From assembly GCA_963977065.1 (NCBI GenBank), contig CAXBNF010000007.1, positions 1 through 64,000 of the forward strand: 64,000 nucleotides of DNA, in the 5' to 3' direction. Positions 1 through 8,434 of the stretch are shown piece by piece. The DNA comes from Planktosalinus sp963977065. GTDB taxonomy: Bacteria > Bacteroidota > Bacteroidia > Flavobacteriales > Flavobacteriaceae. The stretch's first letter is position 1. Each line of letters opens with the position of its first letter. The notes below the pieces were generated by a model. That model had not been told where the DNA came from. It ran no database searches and saw nothing but the letters and a program-made list of their open reading frames with translations. The translations under genes were made by a program, and so were the position numbers.

Positions 1-53
1 GGAGGATTCATATCCGCCAGAGGCGGACGGGGGTTCAAGTCCCCCTCACGCTA
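1..53 (+). tRNA. 3' part of a class II tRNA gene (partial)
   Basis: The window opens inside a tRNA. A 6-bp variable arm (TCCGCC/GGCGGA, positions 13-27) marks a class II tRNA (Leu or Ser type). A T arm follows (GGGGG at 29-33, loop TTCAAGT, CCCCC at 41-45), then seven acceptor bases and an A at the discriminator position 53. The discriminator A and a possible xAGGA anticodon-loop end at position 1 favour leucine, but the anticodon lies at or beyond the window edge, so identity is not certain. CCA does not appear to be encoded. Confidence 0.8.
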
Positions 54-56
54 CAC

Positions 57-85
57 AAAATCCCCTTAGCTAAAGGGGATTTTTT
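57..85 (+). terminator. Rho-independent terminator after the tRNA
   Basis: A perfect 11-bp inverted repeat (AAAATCCCCTT / AAGGGGATTTT) with a 5-base loop is followed by a run of T. It lies just after the tRNA. Because the stem is flanked by A on one side and T on the other, it can also work for the small minus-strand gene that ends at 90. Confidence 0.85.
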
Positions 86-89
86 AATT

Positions 90-308
90 TTAAGTTTCTT
101 TCAATAATAAAATAATTCCATAAAACATTAATAATATTATGACTAGCCAAGAATTTACATATTGATTCCAGGAGTTAAGTCCATGATTAGACATTCTAGC
201 AGATTCATTTTTATTTACCATATAAACTAAAAATATCAAAGACAATCCAATTGATATTATCCCAGACTCAAAAGAATATTCATTTATAAACTCATTTATC
301 TTTTCCAT
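90..308 (-). CDS. Small two-span membrane protein, hypothetical
   Basis: A 72-residue reading frame with two hydrophobic stretches, about residues 15-32 and 52-69, joined by a polar loop rich in Asn and Ser (MSNHGLNSWNQ). It starts at an ATG (306-308) and ends next to a strong bidirectional terminator, which supports a real transcript. No family is recognised. It stands alone between the tRNA and hisS. It could be a chance frame, but the composition and two clean membrane spans argue for a real small membrane protein. Confidence 0.45.
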   Translation of the reverse strand: MEKINEFINEYSFESGIISIGLSLIFLVYMVNKNESARMSNHGLNSWNQYVNSWLVIILLMFYGIILLLKET

Positions 309-371
309 GAGATTAAAATGTTTGTAAAAAATATTTAGCTAGCAGGTTTTTCAAAACCTAATTAGTATGAT

Positions 372-1748
372 TTAATTCTGTTTAAGTCTCACAATCAACC
401 CATCCAAATCAACAGTTTCCTGCTCCCCGCTTTTCATGTTTTTTAAGGTATAGGTATGTGCCTGCATTTCATTTCCACCAGCGAGAACTACAAAAGGAAT
501 TTCCCTTTTATCGGCATAGGTCATTTGTTTGCCCATTTTAGAGGTATCCGGGTAAAGTTCGGCGGCAATACCATTTCTTCTTAATTTTGAGATGGCTTGC
601 ATCGCATAGAGGGCTTCAGCTTCTCCAAAATTGATAAATAGCACTTTGGTATTTTCTTCAACGGTTTTTGGGAAAAGACTCAGCTCTTCCAGCACCAGAT
701 AAATCCTGTCAAGACCAAATGAAATTCCTACTCCGCTCACGCCTTTCAAACCAAAAATACCTGTAAGGTCATCATAACGACCGCCACCACCAATACTTCC
801 CATCTGAACCCCTTTGGGAGCACCCACTTCAAAAATGGCCCCGGTGTAATAATCAAGACCTCTTGCTAAAGTGACATCCAATTCAAGTTGGGCAACTTTT
901 AAGCCTAAATTTTGTATCGTTTCAATAACAAACTGCACTTCTTCGATTCCTTTTTTTCCGGTTTCGGAAGTTTGTAAAAGAGAGGAAAGGCTTTTTAATT
1001 TTTCTTCATTGGAACCGTTAAAGCTGAAAAGGGGCTGTAATTTTTGAATGGCATCTTGAGAAATCCCTTTTTCCAGCATTTCTTTTTTCACGCCCTCCTC
1101 GCCTATTTTGTCAAGTTTGTCCAACGCCACCGTAAAATCAATCAATTTGTCTTCGGCGCCAATGACTTCGGCGATTCCGGAAAGAATTTTACGGTTGTTT
1201 ATTTTTATGGTGATTCCAGTAAGTCCCAAATCAGCAAAAACGGTATCATACAATTGGACCAACTCTATTTCCTGCCATAAGGAGCCGGAACCCACTACAT
1301 CGGCATCACATTGCCAAAACTCCCTGAAACGACCTTTTTGAGGCCTGTCTGCACGCCAAACGGGTTGCATTTGGTAACGTTTAAATGGAAATGTAATATC
1401 GTTTTGATGTTGCACCACATATCTGGCAAAGGGAACAGTAAGGTCATAACGCAAGGCTTTTTCTGATATTTGAGAAACAACCTGATTGCTATTTTTTTCG
1501 CTCAAAGCGGAATCATCTACTTTACTTAAAAAATCACCGCTATTCAATATTTTAAAAATCAGGCGGTCGCCTTCTTCCCCATATTTTCCCATCAAGGTGT
1601 CTGAGTTTTCAAAGGAAGGTGTCTCAATGGGCTGAAAACCAAAAAGCTTGAAACTCTTTTTGATGGTTTCCATAATGTAGTTGCGCTTTGCCACTTCTTG
1701 AGGGGAAAAGTCTCTGGTGCCCTTGGGTACTGAAGGTTTTTTTGCCAT
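372..1748 (-). CDS. hisS: Histidine--tRNA ligase
   Basis: Charges tRNA-His with histidine in the cytoplasm. The 458-residue length and sequence fit the class II synthetase family. The N-terminus PKGTRDFSP is typical; motif 2 lies near residues 132-150 (R132, FREFWQCDAD); the histidine-binding HisA motif RGLDYYTG sits near residue 296; and motif 3 reads GVGISFGLDR. The C-terminal anticodon-binding domain is present. It is a single gene; the spacer upstream is repeat-rich and the small membrane gene lies downstream. Nothing in the sequence looks damaged. Confidence 0.97.
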   Translation of the reverse strand: MAKKPSVPKGTRDFSPQEVAKRNYIMETIKKSFKLFGFQPIETPSFENSDTLMGKYGEEGDRLIFKILNSGDFLSKVDDSALSEKNSNQVVSQISEKALRYDLTVPFARYVVQHQNDITFPFKRYQMQPVWRADRPQKGRFREFWQCDADVVGSGSLWQEIELVQLYDTVFADLGLTGITIKINNRKILSGIAEVIGAEDKLIDFTVALDKLDKIGEEGVKKEMLEKGISQDAIQKLQPLFSFNGSNEEKLKSLSSLLQTSETGKKGIEEVQFVIETIQNLGLKVAQLELDVTLARGLDYYTGAIFEVGAPKGVQMGSIGGGGRYDDLTGIFGLKGVSGVGISFGLDRIYLVLEELSLFPKTVEENTKVLFINFGEAEALYAMQAISKLRRNGIAAELYPDTSKMGKQMTYADKREIPFVVLAGGNEMQAHTYTLKNMKSGEQETVDLDGLIVRLKQN

Positions 1749-1765
1749 TGTTTGTATCTAAAGCA

Positions 1766-1796
1766 CAAATATCTGATTATAAATCCCAAAATGCAA
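1766..1796 (-). promoter_or_regulatory. Possible hisS promoter
   Basis: Read on the minus strand there is TTG (1794-1796), 20 bases, then GATATTTG (1766-1773). This is one base away from the flavobacterial -7 box TAnnTTTG, at the right spacing and 18 bases before the hisS ATG. Confidence 0.35.
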
Positions 1797-1807
1797 GACA
1801 TGCTTTC

Positions 1808-2040
1808 TAGTTTGTGAGTTTATGAGTTTGTGAGTCTTCAATTTGGAAATTGGTAGTTGGAATTTGTTGCTTGATAAAAAAATAAGATTATTACTGGTTA
1901 TACCACAGAGTTCCACAGAGGTTCCACAGAGGTTCGCAGAGCAATTCATTTAAATATTTACAATTAGGACAATGACTTGGAATTTGGTGCTTTCAAATTT
2001 CATGCTTGGTCCCGATAGCTATCGGGATTGGTGCTTTCGT
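1808..2040. repeat. Repeat-rich non-coding spacer
   Basis: The spacer between hisS and the permease (1749-2134) has no convincing gene. It holds several short imperfect direct repeats: GAGTTTGTGAG/GAGTTTATGAG-like units at about 1810-1835, the unit CCACAGAGGTT in three copies plus a decayed fourth (1903-1942), and several TTGGAATTTGGTGC-like units (about 1838-2036). Similar strings are familiar as intergenic filler in Bacteroidetes. Function is not known. Confidence 0.6.
2011..2026. repeat. Perfect 16-bp palindrome
   Basis: CCCGATAGCTATCGGG is a perfect palindrome inside the repeat-rich spacer, flanked by near-identical TTGGT/ATTGGTGC words. It is not followed by a T run, so it is not a standard terminator. 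It lies about 110 bases before the permease start. Confidence 0.7.
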
Positions 2041-2134
2041 TTTGATACTTCATATTAAAGAATTTTCAGTTAATATCTTTAATCTTTGTAACTTTATATG
2101 TTTAAAACAGACTTATTGTAAAAACCGGGGATTT

Positions 2135-3370
2135 ATGTTTAAGCTACTTAGAGAAAACATACGCATTGCTTTAAATTCAATCCGTACACAACTTTTACGA
2201 ACTATTCTTACAATCCTAATTATTGCTATTGGTGTTTTTGCTTTGGTCATGATTTTGAGTGCTGTAAAATCTCTAGAAAACACCATTGCAGGCGACTTCG
2301 CCTCGATGGGCTCCAATACCTTTACGCTGCAGCGTTATGATTTTGAAATTCAACGTTCCAACGAAAGACAAAAAGTAAATCCTGTTTTGAGTTACAGAGA
2401 CATTAAGGATTTTGAAGAAAGTTATAATTTTCCATTGACCCGAACAGCCGTATCTTTTACAGGAACCATTTCTGCAGAAATCAAATATGAAAATCTCAAA
2501 ACAGATCCCGAGGTTCAGGTTTTAGGGATAAATGAGAACTATTTAAACAATTCCGGATTGGAAATTGATTTGGGACGCAATTTAAACTCCTTTGACATCT
2601 CAAACAATAACAATGTTTGCATCATTGGTTCAGATATTGTAAAAAGTCTTTTTAAGGATGAAAACCCCATAGATAAAGTAATTAGTGTGCGTGGGGCAAA
2701 ATACACCATAGTGGGTGTTTTAAAATCAAAAGGGTCCACTTTTGGCAACAATCAGGATTTGCGTGTGATGATACCCATACAGGCGGCCCGAAGTATTTTT
2801 ACGCAACCCAATATCAATTATAACATCAGTGTGATGGTTGATAATGCTGAAATGCTGGACAGCGCTCAGGAGGAAGCGATTATTACATTTAGAAACATAC
2901 GTGGATTGAGCCCTCTGGAGGAAAACAATTTTGGAATGGTGCGCAGTGATGATTTAATCAGTCGCATCGCCAGTATTACAGGCTATCTTGAAGCGGCAGC
3001 CTGGATTATAAGTATCATAACAATTTTTGGTTCATCCATCGCTCTAATGAATATTATGCTTGTTTCAGTGACAGAGCGTACTCGGGAAATTGGGGTTAGA
3101 AAATCGCTGGGAGCAAAACGAAAAACCATTGCCAACCAATTCATCATTGAAACAGTGCTTATTGGTCAAATGGGAGGTGCATTGGGAATTTTTCTAGGTG
3201 TAGTGGGTGGGTTTTTATTTGCTTATTTCTTAAAATTTGATTACTCCTTGCCATGGGCAGCTATGATTGCTGCAGCCATCATATCATTTATTGTCGCGGT
3301 AATCGCAGGTTCTTATCCGGCAGCAAAAGCGGCGGGTCTTGACCCCATTGAGTCTTTGCGCTATGAATAA
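2135..3370 (+). CDS. MacB/FtsX-type ABC transporter permease
   Basis: A 411-residue inner-membrane permease. One membrane helix lies near residues 21-43 (LRTILTILIIAIGVFALVMI), followed by a large periplasmic MacB-type core domain of about 220 residues, and then the FtsX domain with three helices and the typical motif TRERTREIGVRKSLGA-like segment. It ends in PAAKAAGLDPIESLRYE, as MacB family permeases do. I chose the ATG at 2135 because the extension to 2006 would run through the palindrome and repeat spacer. The ATPase partner and membrane fusion protein are not adjacent, so the exported substrate is unknown. Confidence 0.9.
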   Translation: MFKLLRENIRIALNSIRTQLLRTILTILIIAIGVFALVMILSAVKSLENTIAGDFASMGSNTFTLQRYDFEIQRSNERQKVNPVLSYRDIKDFEESYNFPLTRTAVSFTGTISAEIKYENLKTDPEVQVLGINENYLNNSGLEIDLGRNLNSFDISNNNNVCIIGSDIVKSLFKDENPIDKVISVRGAKYTIVGVLKSKGSTFGNNQDLRVMIPIQAARSIFTQPNINYNISVMVDNAEMLDSAQEEAIITFRNIRGLSPLEENNFGMVRSDDLISRIASITGYLEAAAWIISIITIFGSSIALMNIMLVSVTERTREIGVRKSLGAKRKTIANQFIIETVLIGQMGGALGIFLGVVGGFLFAYFLKFDYSLPWAAMIAAAIISFIVAVIAGSYPAAKAAGLDPIESLRYE

Positions 3371-3374
3371 GTTC

Positions 3375-3842
3375 TTAAAGTAATTCTTTGAGGTTTTTGT
3401 AAAATTCGCCATTTGAAATGATGGCGCCTTGCTTTATAAAATTGAATATTTCAAGATTTTTTTCTAAGGTGTACTCTTTTGTTCCTTCATAAATTTCTAC
3501 GGTATCCTCTCCTATGTTTTTTTCGAGCCAATCGATTCCTTCCTGTGTTGTGAAATCTATGTTTTTATTGGTGGTTTTAACGGCTATTAGTGCTATTTGG
3601 CTTTCGCCGAAAAAAAATAAATAGACCTGATTTTCACTCCAGTTTTCGAGATGGGTAACATTTGAAAGTGTACCTTCCCAGATTAAATCACTAAATATAT
3701 CGAGTTCTTCGTCAGCAATTTCAGGCTTTTCACGTTTGATTTTTTCCCATTCCTCTTCCGTGATTGACTGGCTTGCTAAAAACCGAGCAAACTCCATATG
3801 AAGTTCTTCAAATTGTTCTTTGGTAAGTCGGGTGTATTTCAT
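3375..3842 (-). CDS. Conserved Bacteroidetes protein, DUF6495-like
   Basis: A 155-residue acidic soluble protein without signal peptide or membrane span. The N-terminus (MKYTRLTKEQFEELH, then EEEWEKIKREKPEIADEELDIFSDLIWEG) resembles the flavobacterial family I know as DUF6495; that assignment is from memory and not certain. It lies downstream of the rplI terminator on the same strand and converges on the permease gene with only four bases between stops. Function unknown. Confidence 0.75.
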   Translation of the reverse strand: MKYTRLTKEQFEELHMEFARFLASQSITEEEWEKIKREKPEIADEELDIFSDLIWEGTLSNVTHLENWSENQVYLFFFGESQIALIAVKTTNKNIDFTTQEGIDWLEKNIGEDTVEIYEGTKEYTLEKNLEIFNFIKQGAIISNGEFYKNLKELL

Positions 3843-3877
3843 AGACTGATTAAATTGTACTTGGATACAGAAAAAGA

Positions 3878-3909
3878 AAAAGCCTTTGGAATTTCTTCAA
3901 AAGGCTTTT
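3878..3909 (-). terminator. Terminator of the rpsF-rpsR-rplI operon
   Basis: Inverted repeat AAAAGCCTTT (3878-3887) / AAAGGCTTTT (3900-3909) with a 12-base loop. Read on the minus strand it is followed by a T-rich tract, 20 bases after the rplI stop. Confidence 0.8.
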
Positions 3910-3928
3910 AAATTAGGGTATTTAAAAC

Positions 3929-4381
3929 TTACTTTGCTTCTGCAATTACATTGAAAGTAAGGTTTGTTATTACATTCCTGTGAAAACGAAGAGCTGCTTC
4001 ATATTGACCGGTGCGCTTTATTAAGCCACCTGCAACAGTGATGTATTTCTTTTCTAAAGAAACGCCTTCTTTTTCAAGTGCTTCTGCTAAATCTGCATTG
4101 GAGATAGAACCGAAAAGCTTATCACCTTCTCCTGTTTTAGCAGTTAATTTAATTTCAAGACCGTTTGCCTTTTCTGCTAATTTTTTAGCTTCATCAACAA
4201 GTTTTTGCTCTTTGTAAGCACGTTGCTTGAGTGTTTCAGCAAGTACTTTTTTAGCAGATGATGTCGCTAAGATCGCGTGTCCTTGCGGAATTAAAAAGTT
4301 TCTAGCATAACCATTTTTAACAGTTACCAAGTCGTCTGCAAATCCTAGATTTTCAACGTCATTTTTTAATATAACTTCCAT
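3929..4381 (-). CDS. rplI: 50S ribosomal protein bL9
   Basis: A 150-residue ribosomal protein of the large subunit. The N-terminal RNA-binding part shows the typical MEVILKNDVENLG, then VTVKNGYARNFLIPQGHA. A charged connecting helix follows and a C-terminal domain ends near residue 148. It is the last gene of the rpsF-rpsR-rplI operon, 12 bases after rpsR, and is followed by a strong terminator. Length is normal for the family. Confidence 0.97.
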   Translation of the reverse strand: MEVILKNDVENLGFADDLVTVKNGYARNFLIPQGHAILATSSAKKVLAETLKQRAYKEQKLVDEAKKLAEKANGLEIKLTAKTGEGDKLFGSISNADLAEALEKEGVSLEKKYITVAGGLIKRTGQYEAALRFHRNVITNLTFNVIAEAK

Positions 4382-4393
4382 GTCGTGCTCTTT

Positions 4394-4690
4394 TTATTTT
4401 AATAAATCTGCTACATAAGGCATTAGTGCCAGGTGGCGTGCTCTTTTTACAGCTACTGCTACCTTTCTTTGGTATTTCAATGAAGTACCGGTAAGTCTTC
4501 TTGGCAATAATTTTCCTTGCTCATTTACAAATTTCAATAAGAAATCTGCATCTTTATAATCGATGTATTTGATACCCGATTTTTTAAATCGACAGTATTT
4601 TTTGTTTTTGCTGGTATCAATATTAAGCGGAGTCAAATATCTGATTTCTCCGTCTTTTTTACCTTTTGATTGTTGTTCTAGTGTTGCCAT
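4394..4690 (-). CDS. rpsR: 30S ribosomal protein bS18
   Basis: A 98-residue small-subunit protein. The conserved core KKYCRFKKSGIKYIDYKD and the RNA-binding segment RRLTGTSLKYQRKVAVAVKRAR are intact. The N-terminal 20 residues form a polar extension, as in other Bacteroidetes. The first motif cysteine set seen in zinc-binding S18 forms is reduced to a single Cys (KKYCRF). It sits two bases after rpsF in the operon. Confidence 0.97.
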   Translation of the reverse strand: MATLEQQSKGKKDGEIRYLTPLNIDTSKNKKYCRFKKSGIKYIDYKDADFLLKFVNEQGKLLPRRLTGTSLKYQRKVAVAVKRARHLALMPYVADLLK

Positions 4691-4692
4691 AA

Positions 4693-5037
4693 TTAAGCAG
4701 TTGCTTTTTCATTGTTTCTATTTCTTCTCTTCTCAGCCCAGGCAATCGCATGCTTATCTAACTTCACAGTTAAATAACGCATAATGCGCTCGTCTCTTCT
4801 GAATGCTAACTCATAAGGAGTGATAATCTCTCCGGGAGCTGTAAATTCAAATAAGTGATAAAAACCACTTTTTTTGTGTTGAATTGGGTACGCTAATTTT
4901 TTCAAGCCCCAATTTTCTTTGGATATCATCTTAGCACCGTTAGAAACAAGAAAATCTTCAAATTTCTTAACTGTTTCCTTTATCTGTTCTTCAGATAAAA
5001 CGGGATTTAAGATGAAAACAGTTTCATAATGATTCAT
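4693..5037 (-). CDS. rpsF: 30S ribosomal protein bS6
   Basis: A 114-residue protein of the small subunit that pairs with bS18 on 16S rRNA. MNHYETVFILNPVLSEEQ at the start and the central WGLKKLAYPIQHKKSGFYHLFEF-type segment are characteristic. The C-terminus is a short basic tail (AEKRRNRNNEKATA). It is the first gene of the ribosomal operon and lies 66 bases after a strong flavobacterial promoter. Confidence 0.97.
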   Translation of the reverse strand: MNHYETVFILNPVLSEEQIKETVKKFEDFLVSNGAKMISKENWGLKKLAYPIQHKKSGFYHLFEFTAPGEIITPYELAFRRDERIMRYLTVKLDKHAIAWAEKRRNRNNEKATA

Positions 5038-5102
5038 AAAAATTTGTTTATATAGTTATAATAAATACCATTCATCAATTTTCGTTTTGATAAATGAGGG
5101 TG

Positions 5103-5132
5103 CAAAAATAGTGTTTTATTTAGAATCTACAA
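5103..5132 (-). promoter_or_regulatory. Promoter of rpsF-rpsR-rplI
   Basis: Minus strand: TTG at 5130-5132 (as TTTTG), 19 bases, then TATTTTTG at 5103-5110. This is a full match to the flavobacterial sigma-A consensus (TTG, 17-23 bases, TAnnTTTG). Confidence 0.8.
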
Positions 5133-5264
5133 AAGCTTTTGATAGTCAATTTCTTCCTACACTTTTTCCTATACTTTTGAAATTTAATTCGTTAAATAAT
5201 GAAAATAGTTGCACTTTATCGATAATTTAACTAATATTGTCCTACTAAATTAAATGGGGAATTT

Positions 5265-5978
5265 GTGGAAAAAGTAGTACTAAACTGTGTCATAGTTGAT
5301 GATTCAAGCTTGCAAAGACTGTCTATAGTTAGATTGGTTCAAAGTCATCCATCATTAAATCTCGTCTCAGAATATAACAATGCCATTGAAGCAAAGATGG
5401 GCTTGTTAAATAACAAAATAGACCTTGTTTTTTTAGACATTGAAATGCCTATCCTTTCCGGGTTTGATTTACTTGATGATTTAAATCAAAAACCACAAAT
5501 TATTTTTATTACAGGAAAAACAAAGTATGCATTCAAAGCCTTTGATTATGATGCTGTAGATTATTTAAGAAAACCTATTACCAAAGAACGCTTTCTTAAT
5601 GCTGTACATAAGGCAATTACAAATTATAAACTCAAAAATGATGAAGGCTTTGACGATGAAGATTTTATTTTTGTAAAAAGCAATTTAAAAAAGCGGAAGG
5701 TATTTCTGAATGAATTAAAGTATATCGAAGCATTGGGAGATTATGTTAAGTTGGTGACAGACCACGAGTCCCTTGTTGTGCTTTCTACAATGAAGTCTTT
5801 TGCGGCTCTTTTGCCTCAGGATCGTTTTATGAGAATTCACAAATCTTACATTGTAAATCTCGACAGAGTGGAGCGTTACAACAGCAAATCTGTTGAAATT
5901 GAAAAAGAGTTTCTCCCGTTGAGTAGAAATAAAAAAACAGCTCTTGTTGAGGCTTTGAGCTCTTCTTTTAATACTTAA
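5265..5978 (+). CDS. LytTR-family response regulator
   Basis: A 237-residue two-domain regulator. The receiver domain spans about residues 8-125 with the acidic pair DD (12-13), phospho-acceptor Asp in VFLDIEMP (about residue 57), a Thr-containing ITGKTK and the Lys of RKP. The LytTR DNA-binding domain follows (about 140-235; FMRIHKSYIVNLDRVE). The start is a GTG; there is no ATG in frame and the frame opens only at 5235. No histidine kinase is next to it, so its partner is encoded elsewhere. It converges on priA, the two stops sharing TTAA. A possible -7 box TACTTTTG lies at 5172-5179. Confidence 0.92.
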   Translation: MEKVVLNCVIVDDSSLQRLSIVRLVQSHPSLNLVSEYNNAIEAKMGLLNNKIDLVFLDIEMPILSGFDLLDDLNQKPQIIFITGKTKYAFKAFDYDAVDYLRKPITKERFLNAVHKAITNYKLKNDEGFDDEDFIFVKSNLKKRKVFLNELKYIEALGDYVKLVTDHESLVVLSTMKSFAALLPQDRFMRIHKSYIVNLDRVERYNSKSVEIEKEFLPLSRNKKTALVEALSSSFNT

Positions 5979-8428
5979 TAATTATCTACATCTATCGTTA
6001 ATTTCACACTCCTGAATTCCTTTACCGAAAGAAAACTTCGCTCTATTTTTCTGATAATTTCTTTTGTTTTTTTAAGAGATTGATTCTTTGGGATTTTGAT
6101 TAAGATATTTGTGATGTATTCATTTCTAACACGTCCCACTGGTGGCTGCTCCGGACCCAATATATTTTCCACAAAAACATTTCGTAACGATTGACTCAGC
6201 CAATTTGCTGCCGATTGCATTTTTACAAATTTTTTATCCTTAACGGTTATTTTTATAAGGCGATAAAAAGGAGGATATTTAAAATCAAAACGCTCCTGAA
6301 TCTGAAAATCGTACATTCCTTTATAATCGTGCTCAACAACTTGTTGTAAAACGGGATGTTTTGGATTAAAGGTCTGTATAATTACCATCCCTTGTTTCAG
6401 GGTGCGACCGGCACGACCGGAAACCTGAAGCAGCAACTGAAAACATCTTTCGATTGCTCTGAAATCTGGAAAGTTAAGTAGGTTGTCTGCATTCATCACT
6501 CCCACCAAACTCACATTTCTAAAGTCAAGACCTTTGGCGAGCATTTGTGTTCCCACCATAATGTCAATTTCTCCTTGTTCAAGACCATCAATCAATTTTT
6601 CATAAGCGTGCTTCCCTTTTGTGGTGTCTTGATCCATTCTGGCGGTTTTCTTAGAAGGGAAAAGCGTTTTGAGTTCGGTTTCAATTTGCTCTGTACCAAG
6701 ACCTTTGGTATCTAGATGAACACTTCCACACGCCATACAATCGTCAAGCATCGCAATGTGATAACCGCAATAATGACATCGTAATTGCTTTTTATGTTGA
6801 TGATAGGTTAAACTCACATCACAATTGGGACATTGAGGTGAATGACCGCAGGTCATACATTCCACTGTGGGAGAAAAGCCTCTGCGGTTCTGAAAAAGCA
6901 ACACTTGTTCACCATTTGACAAAACGGCTTCCATTGCCTCGATGAGAACCTGAGAAAAATGACCTTTCATTTTTTTCTTATGGTAGCTTTCGCGTAAGTT
7001 TACTAATTCAATATGAGGTAATTGAACCTCCCCAAAGCGTTCTGTTAAAGAGACCAAACCATATTTTTGGTCTTTCGCATTAAAATACGTTTCGATGGCA
7101 GGTGTAGCCGAACCCAAAATAGTTTTTGCTTTGTGAAAGTTTGCTAAAACGATGGCAGAGTCACGGGCATTGTATCTGGGTGCAGGACTGAACTGTTTAA
7201 AGGACGGTTCATGCTCCTCGTCAACGATTATGAGACCTAAATTCTGAAAAGGTAGAAATAATGAAGACCGGGCTCCAATAATAATTTGGGCTTTTGATTT
7301 CATTTCTAAAACGTTGTGCCATACCTCTATCCGTTCGTTGACAGAATATTTAGAATGATATACAGAAACTTTTTCGCCAAAATAATGCTGCAACCTTCCT
7401 ATGAGTTGTGTTGTTAAAGCAATTTCAGGAAGCATATACAATACTTGTTTTCCTTCCTGAATAGCCTCCTTGATGAGCTTAACGTAAATTTCAGTTTTGC
7501 CGCTGGCCGTTACTCCGTGAAGCAAGATAACATCGTGAGTTTTAAAATTTTCTTTGATAGCCTCAAAGGCAGTTTGTTGTGAACCACTCAATGATTTGAT
7601 TGCTTTAGGAGCATCACCTTGATAAGAAATTCTGTCCTTTTGGATTTCAAATTCCTCAAAAATCCCTTTAGAAATTAAGGCTTTAATCACAGCATTAGAA
7701 ACACCGCTTTTTTCACTTAGTTCCTTTACTGATAAGGGTTTTTTTGATTTTGAAGTCAATGTAAAAAAGTGCATCACAGCTTCTCGTTGCTTTTTAGCTG
7801 AAGACAAAGTTTCTAAAAGTTCTTTTAAACTTTCAGGTTTTGTAAATGCCTGTTTAAGTTTTACATATTTAACAAGTTTGGGTTTGTATTGCTCAACAAC
7901 CTCTTCTTTTGTTATTATGATTCCTTTATCAACAAGCCTGTGAAGCAAGGGCAAAACAGCTTTTTTGTCTATTATATACTGTATTTCATGAATTCTCAAT
8001 TCTTTTTGCATTTGAAAAGCTTCAACGATAAGAACCTCGTCATCATTAAGCGTGTTTAAATCAAATGTTGTATGGTTGTTTAAAGAAATGACTGTTTCGC
8101 TTTCAAGCAAAAAAGCGCGTGAAACAGCTGCTCGCATCACTTCGCCAAGAGTACACATATAATAGGAAGCTATCCATTCCCAATGCTTGAGTTGTATGGA
8201 TGTAATGATGGGTTTTTCGTCGAGAATTTGTTCGATTTCTTTGGTTTTATAAGCACCGGGTTCTTGTGTATGAACTTGGTAAACAAATGCCGTGTAAACT
8301 TTTGACTTACCAAAAGGAACAGTCACTCGCATTCCTTGTTTTAAAAAATGAGCTTCTTCTTTATTGACGCTATATGTAAAAAGGTTTTGAATGGGAATTG
8401 GAATAATAACGTCAATAAAGTAATTCAT
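5975..8428 (-). CDS. priA: Primosomal protein N' (replication restart helicase)
   Basis: An 817-residue DNA helicase that reloads the replicative helicase at stalled forks. It shows the N-terminal DNA-binding domain, Walker A (GVTASGKTE, about residue 306), the DEEH box in IIVDEEHEPSFK, and the two zinc-binding clusters with eight cysteines (CMTCGHSPQCPNC and CHYCGY ... CMACG). The C-terminal helicase motifs (QMLAKGLDF, QVSGRAGR) are intact. It is the last gene of the nadC-yihY-priA operon, six bases after the preceding stop. Its stop overlaps the stop of the convergent LytTR gene. Confidence 0.96.
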   Translation of the reverse strand: MNYFIDVIIPIPIQNLFTYSVNKEEAHFLKQGMRVTVPFGKSKVYTAFVYQVHTQEPGAYKTKEIEQILDEKPIITSIQLKHWEWIASYYMCTLGEVMRAAVSRAFLLESETVISLNNHTTFDLNTLNDDEVLIVEAFQMQKELRIHEIQYIIDKKAVLPLLHRLVDKGIIITKEEVVEQYKPKLVKYVKLKQAFTKPESLKELLETLSSAKKQREAVMHFFTLTSKSKKPLSVKELSEKSGVSNAVIKALISKGIFEEFEIQKDRISYQGDAPKAIKSLSGSQQTAFEAIKENFKTHDVILLHGVTASGKTEIYVKLIKEAIQEGKQVLYMLPEIALTTQLIGRLQHYFGEKVSVYHSKYSVNERIEVWHNVLEMKSKAQIIIGARSSLFLPFQNLGLIIVDEEHEPSFKQFSPAPRYNARDSAIVLANFHKAKTILGSATPAIETYFNAKDQKYGLVSLTERFGEVQLPHIELVNLRESYHKKKMKGHFSQVLIEAMEAVLSNGEQVLLFQNRRGFSPTVECMTCGHSPQCPNCDVSLTYHQHKKQLRCHYCGYHIAMLDDCMACGSVHLDTKGLGTEQIETELKTLFPSKKTARMDQDTTKGKHAYEKLIDGLEQGEIDIMVGTQMLAKGLDFRNVSLVGVMNADNLLNFPDFRAIERCFQLLLQVSGRAGRTLKQGMVIIQTFNPKHPVLQQVVEHDYKGMYDFQIQERFDFKYPPFYRLIKITVKDKKFVKMQSAANWLSQSLRNVFVENILGPEQPPVGRVRNEYITNILIKIPKNQSLKKTKEIIRKIERSFLSVKEFRSVKLTIDVDNY

Positions 8429-8434
8429 AAAAAA

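Noticed and set aside
1903..1942. CRISPR-like array from the CCACAGAGGTT repeats
   Set aside because: Units are 11 bases, directly adjacent and without spacers; no cas genes.
2006..2134. N-terminal extension of the permease to an upstream start at 2006
   Set aside because: It would place coding sequence across the palindrome and repeat spacer, and the family-typical start (FKLLRENIRIAL) is at 2135.
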